Part shown: positions 25,772 through 36,596 of the stretch, one piece after another | How the letters are laid out: every line of letters begins with the position of its first letter | How positions within the stretch are numbered: the stretch's first letter is position 1 | DNA from: Lactarius indigo | Lineage: Eukaryota; Basidiomycota; Agaricomycetes; Russulales; Russulaceae | Length of the DNA stretch: 64,000 nucleotides | Assembly (NCBI GenBank): GCA_025766275.1 | Contig: JAFKAC010000003.1 | Coordinates: 1,860,001 to 1,924,000, forward strand | Reading direction: 5' to 3' | Position numbers and translations under genes: made by a program | The notes under the pieces: generated by a model | What the model saw: the letters and a program-made list of their open reading frames with translations, nothing else | The model's database searches: none | Told to the model about the DNA's origin: nothing

Positions 25772-26621
25772 ATGCATCCTTCGCCTGATTCGGACACCTT
25801 CGACCTTTTAACCGCCATCCGTTACGACCGCTCTTTACTTCACTCTCCATGGAACTCCGCTGTAAATCACGGCCAGCCATCTCCCTTCTTACTACTCCCC
25901 TACCATTTTGCTCGTCTCGAACCAGCCGCTGCTCTCCATGGTTGGCGCATATCCCTATCTTGGACTGAGTTCGAACACGCCTGCCACCGTGCTGTTGAGT
26001 CCTACAATGGCCCCGGAAAAGGTGGTCCTCTAAAGGTCGGCTGACGGTTGACCTTTCTAACTTTCCAGTCCCTCTGACAATATATCTTAGCTTCGACTTG
26101 TACTCAATCGTACCGGTGCTATTAACACCACTGCAATGCCCATCAATTCCCTGACTGGCGACCCCATGCTCGCCGCTCATATTTCACCCTCGACTGATTG
26201 CCTCTCCCATTCCCTCGGAGAACCAATCACCCTATTTCTCGATGTGGCCGCTACCCCACCATCTTTGTTCACCTCGACCAAGACCACCCGCCGTAGTCAT
26301 TATGCAGAAGCACGTGCTCGTCTCGGTCTTCCAGATGCGGACGGTTCCGCGGATGTTCTCCTGTGGAACCCCAAGGGAATGCTGATGGAGACCTCTATTC
26401 GCAACTTCGCTCTCTTTCGTCGCGGCCACTGGGTCACCCCACACGATTCTACCGGCTGTCTTCATGGCGTGACCCGTCGCTGGCTTCTCGAACAAAGCCT
26501 GGTGAAGAGCGACGACCAAGCGTTGCTCCACAAGGACAATCTGAAAGACGGTGAACTCGTCCTCACATTCAATGCTGTCGAGGGATGTCGAATAGCAGTA
26601 GCTCGGATTCGCAAAGCATAA
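25772..26621 (+). CDS. ABZ2: 4-amino-4-deoxychorismate lyase-like aminotransferase class IV enzyme
   Basis: Two exons. The first starts MHPSPDSDTFDLLTAIRYD, the second continues LRLVLNRTGAINTTAMPINS. Conserved fold-type IV features include the FDLL.xIRYD start, the RLVLNRTG strand holding the arginine near the cofactor, the block LLWNPKGMLMETSIRNFALF with the Glu and Asn that hold pyridoxal phosphate, and HGVTRRWLLEQSLV. This layout fits fungal ADC lyase, which releases p-aminobenzoate for folate synthesis. The catalytic lysine could not be placed with certainty. A related branched-chain or D-amino-acid aminotransferase is the main alternative. The stop codon is TAA at 26619-26621. Confidence 0.7.
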
Positions 26622-26779
26622 TCCAGATACGAATCCGTGTAATTTGCCTCAAAATGCTCATGATTGATGTCTGGTGCCTATTTCTCTCATTCTTGTATAT
26701 TCGACATGTACACCTTGTGAAGTAGTTCTGAGTTGTACGCTATAATGTACGAATTTTATCACGTTAGGCATTCGTCAAC

Positions 26780-29674
26780 TTACGCGCGCACATCGACGTC
26801 AAGCTGCGCAGTGTGCACTAAATCGACATCCATGATCTCGTCATCCTCATCAACTAACCCATCATCCATCTCTCTGAGTACGTAGTCCACGACATAACTC
26901 TCTTGGACCAGGCGCTCCATCCGTGCAAGATGACGCTCCGTGTACGGAATGAGCCCTTCTACAAGCTCGCGTAGGTCGTCCTTGTCTTCCACTGTACCCG
27001 CATTCTCGAACGCGTGAGCGATGTCCTCGGCCTGGCGAAGCTTCATGACGGCATGCAACACGCGCTGTGCAACGGCAGCGCTCGAAGCGCGCGTATTCCA
27101 GTCGCGGATGTAGCGAAGCAAACGTACAAGATCCACAGATGTCAGCGTGCGCAGGACTTCGTCAACGTCAGCGCTTCCCGTCACACCAGAATTCCCGTTC
27201 AGCCCCTTAAAGAGTTGAAGCAAGCGACCTGGGTGGCCAAGGGATAACGCCACCTCGATTGCCCGTTTGTAGTCATGCAACGCGACGTAATTTAGGAAGT
27301 CTTGCTCCCTGGAACGCACGTCAACGAGGGAAGAACAGAAGCATCCGTCACACACTTTAAAACGAGCTCCGCGCGTGCGGTCTCTCTTGCGGCGTCCTGC
27401 TCTTCACTGCAAGTCTTCCCAGAACGTGACTATGGAATCCGCTGCTCCGGAAACGATCGTTTTGCTGTCCCGACTCACTGTCAGAGCCCAGACCTAATGC
27501 AGTGCGCGGGTAAGCAGCAAAATTGTGAATCGAGCATGTTGTCCCGTACCTTGTCATCGTGTCCATCGAGAGTGGCAACACACTCTTCTGTCCGAGAGTC
27601 CCACACTTTGACGAGACCGTCCGCCGATGCGCTGACAACTTGGCCGTGTACCTCCTCGCTGCCTAACCAGTCTACCCTCAGCACAGAATTTGCGTGACCC
27701 TCGAAAACTTTAAGACACGAGAAATCGTCCAGTCTCCACAGCCGCACCGTGCGATCACCGCTGCCTGTCGCTAGTATCCGTGTGCCGCGCGCAAACCGCA
27801 CACTCCACACACCGCGTTTATGTCCTTTACAGGTCCCGAGCAGTTTGAGCATGCCACTAGGGTGGCTGACCGCCCATACCTTTCGCCTGTCTTGTCTTGC
27901 GAACCCGACACGAGCAATGACCCACCAGGCGACGAGTCCAACGCATTAATGTCCTTTTCGTGTGCACGCGTCGTGCTGGCGCTTTTGCATCGCACTGGTG
28001 TCGACGCGTGCACTTCTCCTGGCACTCCGCTGAGATCCCATGCCTTGATTGTACGGTCTTGGCTTCCTGTGAACAAGAAGCGAGGGACGTCTTCACGCTC
28101 GAACACAACCGCGCCAACGCTCTCCGCGTGTCCCTCGCAGATCGCTACACAAGACCAACCTGCTTCGTTGTTTTGCTGTGCCCAGAGACGCGCAGAATTA
28201 TCTTTTGCACCGCTCGCGAGTATTCGCCCAGATGAGCTGGTGGCTAAGCTCAGGACTATGTCCCGGTGCCCAGCGAGTAGCCGCGCGTCAAAAGATTCGG
28301 TTGAATAGATACGTATAAGGGGGGAGTTTGTTGCGATAGCGACGTGCTCGGAGGGTTGCGCGGAACCAAGCAACGCGACATCAGTGATCTCGTCATTGAA
28401 GCCAATGAGCTGACGTTGTATTGTTCCGTCGGGGAGAGAGTAGAAAAGGATATTCTGGTCAGCATGGACAGAAACAATGGAAGATGTTGATTGGACAAAG
28501 CTGTAACGTCAGAGCTCAATGGAAATACAGTGCGATGCACAGGGACTACCCACAACGCGTCCAGAATCTGTCCCTGCGCTTCTTCGTCCCCAAGATTTAC
28601 ATGCTGTTCTTCCCCGAAGGCACGGATTACGTGACCTGTTTTTCCGTCCCAGATCCGTACTAACCCCTTTTCCCCTGCAGTGAAAAAGCGAAGATGTTGC
28701 GGCCGCGAACTTGACTCGCCGATGTCTACCTCGTTGCCTAAGATGCCCACCGCCTCGACGCGCTCCAGAGCAGTGATCGTGTTCGCCAAAATGGGCCAAG
28801 CCTCTTTTGCTTTTCCTTTCCCGCTTTTCTTGAGCGACTTCTCGGCCATATCCCAGACCAATACGACCTGGTCACGACCACCGCTGACAAGCCACCGCCC
28901 ATCTTCGCTGACATCGAGGCCTCTGGGCACGCTGACATGTCCCTCCAACACAGCCTCCGGTTTGACCTGCTTGCCAGCGCGTGTCCTGTTCAGCGCCCCG
29001 AGTGAGATCCCACACCCGGACGCGGGTGTCTACGCTTGCTGTGAACAGCCGCATCTTGCGCATTTCGAGCTCCATCGCGCGAGGGTAGCTCCAGGCTATT
29101 GCAGAGACGACGCCACCATGGCCACGGAGGACGTGAGTTGGGAACCCGCGTACGATATCCCAAACCTTCACTGTCCCATCTGAAGCTCCGGACGCCAAGT
29201 AAGTGGAAGTCGGATCCGTTTTGCAAACATAAACTGGTGCATCGTGAGCACGAGCAACCACGCGAATGGGTGACACGGGCCTCGTGATTGGTGTAGCGGA
29301 CGTCGGTAGCTCATATATACGAAGAGCCATGGAAGCCGTGAAGATCATCAGATGTTTCCCTGTAGGTGAGGTACATAAGGCGGTAATCGACTCGGTGTCC
29401 TGTAATAATGTCAGCAGTAGATAAATTGGCTGAAGGGAAAAGTACCCCGGAAAATCGACAAATTTCTGCACCACTCTCCAGATCTGTGAGGATGGCTTGC
29501 TCCCCTACGCAGGTTACTAACCAGAGGCCATCTTGAGTAATGGCGACAGGACCACCGGTGTATAACGGCGCGATAGTACGCGCTTTTTTAAAGCTGAAAG
29601 GGACGTTTGATCGAAAAAAGGTGGTATCCCTATATTGGGACTTACGCTGTCTTACTGCTCGAGTTCAGGTTCAT
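26780..29674 (-). CDS. UTP13: U3 small nucleolar RNA-associated protein 13 (WD40)
   Basis: Nucleolar WD40 protein of the UTP-B complex of the small-subunit processome, needed for 18S rRNA maturation. ATG at 29674 gives MNLNSSSKTA, joined over an intron to FKKARTIAPLYTGGPVAI. WD repeats run through the protein, for example ASGASDGTVKVWDIVRGFP, VSGGRDQVVLVWDMAEKS, FTAGEKGLVRIWDGKTGH, LFTGSQDRTIKAWDLSG, LATGSGDRTVRLWRLDD and VSASADGLVKVWDSRTE. The C-terminal Utp13 domain is seen as EQDFLNYVALHDYKRAIEVA, LSLGHPGRLLQLF and LRYIRDWNT. Several introns lie between repeats. The very C-terminus is acidic. It converges on ADC lyase with about 160 bp between the stops. Confidence 0.93.
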
Positions 29675-30389
29675 AGTCTCAATATTTATTGGCGGACGTC
29701 CCAAGAGCGAGTGGAAGTGCATTACATAAGATTACTTGCCCGTCTTACAGCCGAGACGATGTTCAGGCATTGCCTCTGCGTGGTAGTTGCTATATTTGAC
29801 TCATTCCAAGACGCCCGAGTCGCACGACTACCACATCGCCGTCAATTAATTCTCTGGTGCTTTCCCTCATCTTTCCATCCATCCATTCACACAAACACAC
29901 ACTCTCAGGTTCTCTTTCACCGCTCATCTCCTACCCTCGCCCATGTCGGCAAGGGTTCGGCCCCGCAGTCTGATCGCGGCCTCTGTAAGGATCCCTCCTT
30001 TCTCCGTTCGCACACCCTTGACAGTTAGCGCAGATCGGAATACTAGCAGAGGCACCACCCCGGATCCTCACTTCCCATCGCATTTGTTCCGTATAGCCTC
30101 TTCTATTAACGCAACTAAACGTCTGTTCTATCTGGCCTGTCTCCCTCGAGTTTCGTGTTCTCTTCCAGCATTACAGGAAGGTCATCTACGCCGTTTTCCC
30201 TCACTTCGTCTCTACTTACTCCTCTTCGATTAGGCACTCTCGCGTGCACACCGCAGCCCCCACTCCTGCCAGCCGTTGTTGGCTTCTATACCCGTGGATT
30301 CGACTAAGTATTTATTCATTTTGGATTCCATAACGTTTTCTGCTGACTTCGTTGTCGTGCCTATCGGGACGACATGTCCTATTTCATGA
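29675..30389. other. Intergenic stretch upstream of UTP13
   Basis: Contains the UTP13 5' region. A plus-strand frame from ATG 29943 (MSARVRPRSLIAASVRIPPF, about 96 codons) has no recognisable domain and is not supported as a gene. Confidence 0.4.
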
Positions 30390-30700
30390 CCAGCACTGCG
30401 GCAACGAGGCGACAATGACTGCGACGACAGGGTAATGACGACGACGACACGACAACAACAGCAGCAACTACGATTACGACGATAATTACTCCACAGTGAT
30501 GGCCACGGCGGCGGTGAGGTAGCAGACACAATGAGACGACGAGGTGACGACAACCTCGACAGCGACAAGGCATGTCCAGTAACCACAACGACCACGATGA
30601 CAGTGACAAGACGGCGACGACCACGAGGCGACCACTACGACCACGGTGACAGCGACGAGGTGTCGTGATGACCACGGGGGCGACGGCAACGACGGTCAGG
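30390..30700. repeat. Degenerate ACG/ACC/ACA trinucleotide tract
   Basis: About 310 bp in which most triplets on the plus strand are of the form GAC, ACG, ACA or ACC, for example ACGACGACGACACGACAACA near 30438 and ACCACAACGACCACGATGAC near 30580. Period-three structure is plain but units vary. On the minus strand it reads as long Val/Ser/Arg-rich frames that are by-products of the repeat. Likely an expanded and decayed microsatellite. Confidence 0.75.
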
Positions 30701-30820
30701 ATGGTACTTGTAATTCTAGTAGAAATCGAGAAATATATTAACGTTTTTTGAGCTGACGCTAGATCGCACACTGAGAGGGAGAGCTCTGAGAGATTACTGG
30801 CATGTGGGTATGGGTACCTG

Positions 30821-31950
30821 TCAAACCTGCGCAGACGTCCGAAGTTCATTCTCGATAGCCCTCCTCATCCTCGCCTCCTCATCAGCGAGTCGCTCTGCCT
30901 CTTTCCTCTTCGTAACTTCAGCCTCTAGCCTATCTTCCGTAGCCTTCAGTGCGGCTCGGGACTCCGATAGTTGCTGGGCCATACTTGCGGCCTCAGACTG
31001 AGCCTCTGATGCTTGCCGTCGGAGCATCCCCATTTGGATCTTGAGGTGGTCGATGATGTTTTCCGGAAATGCGTCAGGGATGGAGTCACAATGAAGTTGG
31101 CGGGGCGTTCCTCGACTGGGACTCGGCGAGAGGCGGATGTTGACTGCTCTATCGTACGCGGGTGTGGTTGGGCGTTGGGGTGGATCATCGCCATCGTCCT
31201 CACTCTCAAATTCCTCTTCCCCGCGCCACGCCGCGCCAAGTTCAAAGGGTGCCGTACGGTCCTCGTCCTCGTGCTCATACGAACGCCGCGTTGCGGTTCG
31301 CGTAGAGGAAACACTGATATGTGCACTCATATGGTCCCCACTCGGAACGGCGAGGGTAGCAATGTGAGAACGGCCTGCTTCTTGCCGACCGTTCTCCGTT
31401 CTCTGGCACTTTGCGTGGACGGCCGCGTCGTTTTGTAGGTGCAGATTCTGCATCATCGTTGACGTCCCGCTTGGGGCGACCACGCTTGCGAGGGCGTTTC
31501 GTACCAGGAGGCGCCTCGAGATTGACAGTCCAGTACGATCCGAAACCGGGGTCAGTCACCGGCCGCGGCTGTCGTTCGAATAGTCTGTTTAATGACAGAT
31601 GGTGTCTAACAGATTGCTGTGTGGCAAAGAGAATTATATGTTTATGCACGACCAGCGAAATGACGGGAGCAGACCTTCCATGTGGGACCCGCTGTTCTGT
31701 AATACGGATACTTTTCTTCCATAGCAGCATATATTTCCCGGATAGTAAGGCGCTTCATTTTGCTCCCTAATATTGCACACCTCAGAATGACGGGCAGAGT
31801 ATGTTGAGGACGCTCATCTGTGTCAGGCAGGCAACGGAGGGTATCTGGACAGGTAGGATGAGCACAATGTCCTTGGATCTCCCGATAGCCTTGATCAATG
31901 CGAGATGTCTTGGAGGTTTCACTAGCGCTGGATATAGGGTGATGATGGGC
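30821..31950 (-). CDS. Forkhead transcription factor with AT-hooks
   Basis: The DNA-binding core is a winged-helix forkhead: LRCAILGSKMKRLTIREIYA, AAMEEKYPYYRTAGPTWK, then over an intron QSVRHHLSLNRLFERQPRP and GFGSYWTVNLEAPPGT. The recognition helix SVRHHLSLN is intact. Right after it are two AT-hook-like basic motifs, KRGRPKR and KRRGRPRK. A later exon is acidic and Pro-rich (EFESEDDGDDPPQRPTTP), then the C-terminus is a heptad-like coiled coil (SEAASMAQQLSESRAAL, RLEAEVTKRKEAERLADEEA) ending at TGA 30821-30823. The N-terminal exon is not resolved; coding sequence can be followed back to about 31948. A nuclear regulator of unknown targets; fungal forkheads often act in the cell cycle or development. 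Confidence 0.8.
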
Positions 31951-32287
31951 TTAATTGAGGTGAAAGCACATGTTCAGCCCTATTGAACAGTGGAAGTCAC
32001 AAGGAAGCGAGTGAGTGAAATAATCACGGTCGCCAGGTAGAAGATAGCTCGAACCTCGGTGCCGGTGCGTTATCACCTTTGGGGTTTAAGATTGTATCCA
32101 GGCGAGACATAAGAGAGGTTAAGGAGTGTTGAGTTGCAATGAGATGATACGGACCCATATAATAATACCCTAGTCGGTTCGCCGTTCGGAGGTCTGCACC
32201 GGTTTACATAACCGATAGACGCGCATCACAATAATCACAATTCTTGTATTTCCATTGAGAGACCGAGACACGACTACAGTGCACTAC
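31951..32287. other. Intergenic stretch
   Basis: Probably holds the 5' end of the forkhead gene on the minus strand and the promoter of the following plus-strand gene. No other signal was recognised. Confidence 0.35.
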
Positions 32288-33799
32288 ATGTCTAACAATA
32301 TCACCCCACCGCGCTTGCCCCGCCGCTCTAGTATCTGGTCCATTCTTAGATCCCTCGAGACGCTTTCCTCGCCTCCTTCGTGGTCGAGCCTCGACAGTCT
32401 TGCCACTCACTCTCAAGTCGGGAGCATACCACTTATCTTACGTGGTGGTGGCGAAGACTTACCCGGCTCGATTAGCTTCCTACGCTTTGACACCGAGCGG
32501 GATGTCTCACTTCAACATCTTAGCACCATTAGTTTACTCGATCACAACTTGGGGTTAGAGATGCAATCCATCAAGGAGGACAACACCGGTGCTATGTCTC
32601 CGACCATGAACTCTATATCTCTCGAGCACAATGATGCACAGACTACATCACTTAAGGCCCCTATCGACGGCCCTAAAGCTCATCCTACCCTCCTTGTAGT
32701 GAGACCTTGTTCTCCTATGGCCACGGACTCTTGTACATATCGCGATTTTCCTCTACCAAGACCTCTAAGTCAACCTGCTTGTTCGCAAGAAGAAACCCAC
32801 CAGGTAGGCCTATTACAGGTGGAAACGGTGACATTCCCACGTGTTTTTCTCGTGCCCTCCAAGCCTGAGCTTGCGCCACAGTTACGTTCAAGTCATGGGG
32901 ATTCTTCTACCACGCCAATTAGCACTCATGATCCTTCCTTCGATTCTCGCCTCTCTAGTTCAACCGCTGGGGGACTTTCGCCGACTAAGGGGCCCCACAG
33001 GCACGGCGGTTCTATAAGTCTTCACTCAGACCTGCCGCTCACCACTCATGACGGTGTTCACACCTTTTCTGAGACTCTTGATGTCGGTTCTGGGCGATTT
33101 CCTCTTCTTCCGATGTCCCTTTCTTGGCTAAAGTCGACTGTCCTCGAGCTCATGATCGATCAAGAAGGTTTTCGGATGATCCAGCCCACATTCAAGCTCG
33201 CCGGCTACTCTCGTCCTCCCGCAATGGAAAACAGGGCAACATCCTTTGACTCGCATCTTGTTTCTGCCACTGCCGACTTCATGCCTGCAGAGCGCAAGTC
33301 CTTTACTTTTCATCATGCGTCCCTTGATACTCCCCCTGTCTTCCGGCGTCTCTTGGTCAACGGCGACGAATCCCATGACTATCTTGCTCGACAAGCTTAC
33401 CTCATTCTCAAAGCCAATGGCCCTTACACTGTGCAGGGGACTGAGCCCGTCCAGTCGCCTCGTCACGTTCACAGTTCTGAACCTCCTGTCCTTACTTGGA
33501 GGTTCGATTATCTCGTCGGGGACAGAAGGACGGAAGCTGGAAGGATCATCCCTGGCGAGAAAACCCTCACTCCTCTCAGTTTCTCCTGCTCGCCAGGTTT
33601 ACTTCAGCCCACCCAAGCAAGGAAGATCCGTGTAGTTCACGTGGTGAAGAAGAGTGTCGCCTCGAAGTTGACCGCCATAAAGCTGGAGCCTCCCGCACCA
33701 TTACGCCGTCACCTGGTCCCTATGTTGGTGTCAACACATGACGTTGCGTCTGAGCACCAGGAGATTAACACCACACACCTTACGGATTCCCCTCCGTAG
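32288..33799 (+). CDS. Unrecognised Ser/Pro-rich protein, single long exon
   Basis: About 503 codons without an intron from ATG 32288 (MSNNITPPRLPRRSSIWSIL) to TAG at 33797-33799. The length of the open frame supports a real gene. It is rich in Ser, Thr, Pro and His with no recognisable domain, no membrane span and no signal peptide. The N-terminus is basic and the centre has repeated Leu/Pro-rich clusters. I cannot assign a function. It may be lineage-specific, and its intronless structure contrasts with its intron-rich neighbours. Confidence 0.5.
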   Translation: MSNNITPPRLPRRSSIWSILRSLETLSSPPSWSSLDSLATHSQVGSIPLILRGGGEDLPGSISFLRFDTERDVSLQHLSTISLLDHNLGLEMQSIKEDNTGAMSPTMNSISLEHNDAQTTSLKAPIDGPKAHPTLLVVRPCSPMATDSCTYRDFPLPRPLSQPACSQEETHQVGLLQVETVTFPRVFLVPSKPELAPQLRSSHGDSSTTPISTHDPSFDSRLSSSTAGGLSPTKGPHRHGGSISLHSDLPLTTHDGVHTFSETLDVGSGRFPLLPMSLSWLKSTVLELMIDQEGFRMIQPTFKLAGYSRPPAMENRATSFDSHLVSATADFMPAERKSFTFHHASLDTPPVFRRLLVNGDESHDYLARQAYLILKANGPYTVQGTEPVQSPRHVHSSEPPVLTWRFDYLVGDRRTEAGRIIPGEKTLTPLSFSCSPGLLQPTQARKIRVVHVVKKSVASKLTAIKLEPPAPLRRHLVPMLVSTHDVASEHQEINTTHLTDSPP

Positions 33800-34159
33800 G
33801 TCCGCACCGAGACACAACGTCATCCCAACAGAGGCGGCCAACACTCTTTTCCCATAATATTCGGTCAGTGTGTCCTAGTTAGACTGTCCATATTTGAGCA
33901 ATTGCCAGCGTATTCTGTGCATCATGACGCTTGTCATGACGTGTGCGTAAATAGCTTGTGCACGTGAGGGACTGTAGATACCACGTGATTATATGAGACG
34001 CGTCAACTGCGAATGATCGCTACCTCTAAGTTACTATTAGTCTGGCAGTTTCACGATACCGTTCAGGAAACTGGTATCAGTGGCGGCAACAACGCCTGAG
34101 GTCATTGCGGAGACCATCGTCGACGAGGCTCTCTTTCTCCATCAAGTGGCTCGATCTTG
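33800..34159. promoter_or_regulatory. Upstream region with paired CACGTG boxes
   Basis: Two perfect CACGTG palindromes lie at 33961-33966 and 33982-33987, 21 bp apart, about 175-200 bp before the next start codon. A CATGACG motif is repeated just before them (33923-33942). CACGTG is the binding site of bHLH regulators, so this looks like the control region of the membrane protein at 34160. Confidence 0.5.
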
Positions 34160-35074
34160 ATGCCGTGGAAGATCGCCGGTTTTACGGCTCTAGTATTTGG
34201 TAGGGCGGTACGGACCCTGCCCCAAGGAGAATTTGGAGACCTCCTTTGGCCTGAAATCGATGTGCCCGAACTCGACGAACCCGAAATAATAACCTGGGCT
34301 ACATATCAGACGGAGCCAGCCTCCACACCATCTCGTGTTGAACACGTTACTTCCTTGCTCCACCAACTCTCGTCATCGGCTACGCAGCTCGCAACACCTA
34401 TCGTCACTAGCAAGACACCGACACGCTCACATCCTACACCCACCTCTCGGTCATCGACACCTACTTCGGAAGGCCACAGCACGCAAACTAGCACTAGTGC
34501 TACAAGCACGAGCCCAAACATCATCCTACCTGCATCGCAAACATGGTCTCCACCCGCCGAGCTGCCGCAGAAACACGCCCACGCAGATGTCTGGCGTGTG
34601 GTCGGCATCGCGGTCATCGCTGTCAGCGTGGTTGGCACGACGATACTAGCCGTCGTGTTTTTTGACCAGTGGTGGAGCTTCCTGTGCGACGTCTGCGGTC
34701 GTCGTAAGAGACGGCGGAAGTACGGCAAGGAAGAACTCGTTCCAGACTGGGAGCGCGGGAGCTGGGTGTTCAGGACCGAGAGGCAACTTACCGGCGTATC
34801 CCTCATTTGGGTCACCACCAGCACGACAAACAATGGAAGAGGTGGCATCCCAGGCGCAATCACCGCGTCACCCAAGAACCTCAAATATTCCTCCTACACT
34901 GATACTCAGAGAGAACAGCCAGAGGGACCATCATGCGGGGTTCGCCGTATGGAACTTCCGGAGGCAAGTTTTGGACGATTGTCACCAAGTAGCGGAGTGA
35001 CGATGCACACTGCCTCACTATACTCTCAGCCGGTCAGACACACAGAAGACTGCGACGTCGGAAGACGCATATGA
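34160..35074 (+). CDS. Single-pass membrane protein with Ser/Thr-rich outer part
   Basis: About 304 codons from ATG 34160 (MPWKIAGFTALVFGRAVRTL), whose start looks like a signal peptide. Residues about 50-145 are Ser/Thr/Pro-rich (SRSSTPTSEGHSTQTSTSAT), as in O-glycosylated cell-surface stalks. One hydrophobic span follows (VVGIAVIAVSVVGTTILAVV), then FFDQWWSFLCDVCGRRKRRR as a basic stop-transfer segment and a cytoplasmic tail of about 110 residues. The layout resembles fungal wall-stress or mucin-like sensors, but no known sensor domain is seen, so the role is open. No intron is needed. Confidence 0.6.
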   Translation: MPWKIAGFTALVFGRAVRTLPQGEFGDLLWPEIDVPELDEPEIITWATYQTEPASTPSRVEHVTSLLHQLSSSATQLATPIVTSKTPTRSHPTPTSRSSTPTSEGHSTQTSTSATSTSPNIILPASQTWSPPAELPQKHAHADVWRVVGIAVIAVSVVGTTILAVVFFDQWWSFLCDVCGRRKRRRKYGKEELVPDWERGSWVFRTERQLTGVSLIWVTTSTTNNGRGGIPGAITASPKNLKYSSYTDTQREQPEGPSCGVRRMELPEASFGRLSPSSGVTMHTASLYSQPVRHTEDCDVGRRI

Positions 35075-35537
35075 TGGTCTTGCTGCAGAATAAGAAGGAC
35101 TAATTATATTGTTATTTCCTGGTATCCCAGGAAGCCATGAAAGAACGCGCTGCTGCGCCATAACGACCACTCCTTCGCTGTAAAGACCTGAACACAGGAT
35201 TCACTGGGGATTTTCAGTATTGTGTTTTTTTGGAGGGGGGATAGCCCTCTCAAGGCCGTCGGATACGAAAATCCCGGCTACGGCAACAGCGCACACCGCA
35301 AGAGATATCTTAAGGCGGGTTTTGGAAGGGAGGACTACAGTTGCGGTGAATAACGTAGAGTTAGTGATTATGAGGATGCGGCATACCAGGCATACGACTC
35401 CCAGAGAGTTCTTTTCCTCACAGACTCAGAGGAATGGAGTGTCTGTTGGGGTTTATGGTGGGTCATCAACGTGGAAGTCAGATAGCGGAAAAGAGGTGTC
35501 CCCGTTATTTCCAATTCTTCACTGTAACGCCCACATT
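35075..35537. other. Intergenic stretch before riboflavin synthase
   Basis: About 460 bp. A plus-strand frame opens at 35220 but has no recognisable content. The region presumably carries the end of the membrane-protein transcript and the riboflavin synthase promoter. Confidence 0.4.
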
Positions 35538-36430
35538 ATGTTCACCGGCCTCGTACGCTGCTTATGGTGTATCTATCAACTCACTCTGATGACATCTCTT
35601 TCAGATCGAACATCTGGGAACGGTTTCGGCCATTGAACTCGACGCCGGTGGTTGCACGTTGACCATCTCCAATGCGAGCCCCATCCTTGGTGACTGCCAT
35701 GTTGGAGATTCGATAGCAGTCAATGGCGCTTGCCTCACCGTCACGAAATTCAACGCGCTGGAGCAAGGCGGTTGGTTCCAGGTCTGGCTTGCCAATGAGA
35801 CGTTAGAGAGGAACAGATCTCGGTGCGCATCATGAAGAGATTACCGAGGGATCCGGTTTCTTATACAGGACTGGCACATAGGAGAACGAGTTGTCGGGGA
35901 CCAACTAAACCTGGAGCGAGCCATGGCACCCCATGTCAGGTTCGGAGGACATTTCGTGCAGGTCAGTTGACGTCTTCGCGGCCCTGCTGGCGCTCACCGC
36001 CACTGTCGCTGTGCGGGTAGGGTCATGTTGACGACACTGCAACGCTAATTTCCATTACACCCGACTGGTGACTCCTTGAGGCTCCTTTTCCAACTGAATG
36101 AGGCAACGCCCACGCGGCCATCTTTGCTACCGTATCTGATACCGAAGGGCTATGTCACCTATTGACGGAACTTCTCTTACGCTGACAGAAGTAGACGACG
36201 CGAAGCGGACATTCGGTATCATGCTCATTCAACACACTCAAGAGAAGATCACGCTAAGCAAGAAAAAGATCGGGGCCAAAGTGAATATAGAAGTTGATAT
36301 GGTTGGAAAATATGTCGAAAAGAGTGTCTCTGCGGCGTTGAGTGGTAGTGGAAGTGGTGAAGCACACGCACATTGGAAGGAGCTGATTGAGAGGGTCGTG
36401 GAAGAAGTCCTCGCCAAAAAAGGAATATGA
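35538..36430 (+). CDS. RIB5: Riboflavin synthase, with several apparent frame breaks
   Basis: Last enzyme of riboflavin synthesis, joining two 6,7-dimethyl-8-ribityllumazine molecules. Exon 1 is MFTGL, spliced to IEHLGTVSAIELDAGGCTL and the first barrel with GDSIAVNGACLTVTKFN. The second half shows GERVVGDQLNLERAM, RFGGHFVQ joined over an intron to GHVDDTATLI, then LIPKGYVT, IDGTSLTLTEVDDAKRTFG and IEVDMVGKYVEKSV, with stop at 36428-36430. Both family barrels are recognisable. The frame breaks at least three times by single bases: around 35810-35870, at 36067 (one extra T turns PDGDSLR into a stop) and at 36160 (one extra T in GYVTIDGT). In an essential single-copy type gene this suggests assembly error, or a non-functional allele. 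Confidence 0.85.
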
Positions 36431-36596
36431 GCTTGAGCTTGATGTACTCTAACACTACCGCAACACATCATAACCACCGTCTCTGATTTTGAACATCTTT
36501 CATGGACAAAGGAAAGGTAATTATCGCATTGACGTTCAATCTACTCGTCCTACCATTCACACCTCGTCAAGGTGACAGCCAAGGTCAACTTGAGCA

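Noticed and set aside
30230..30849. Val/Ser-rich minus-strand ORFs over the trinucleotide tract
   Set aside because: They arise from the period-three repeat itself and have no start context or splice support.
35220..35537. Plus-strand ORF just before riboflavin synthase as a separate gene or extension
   Set aside because: MFTGL at 35538 is the normal start of the enzyme and the upstream frame has no recognisable content.
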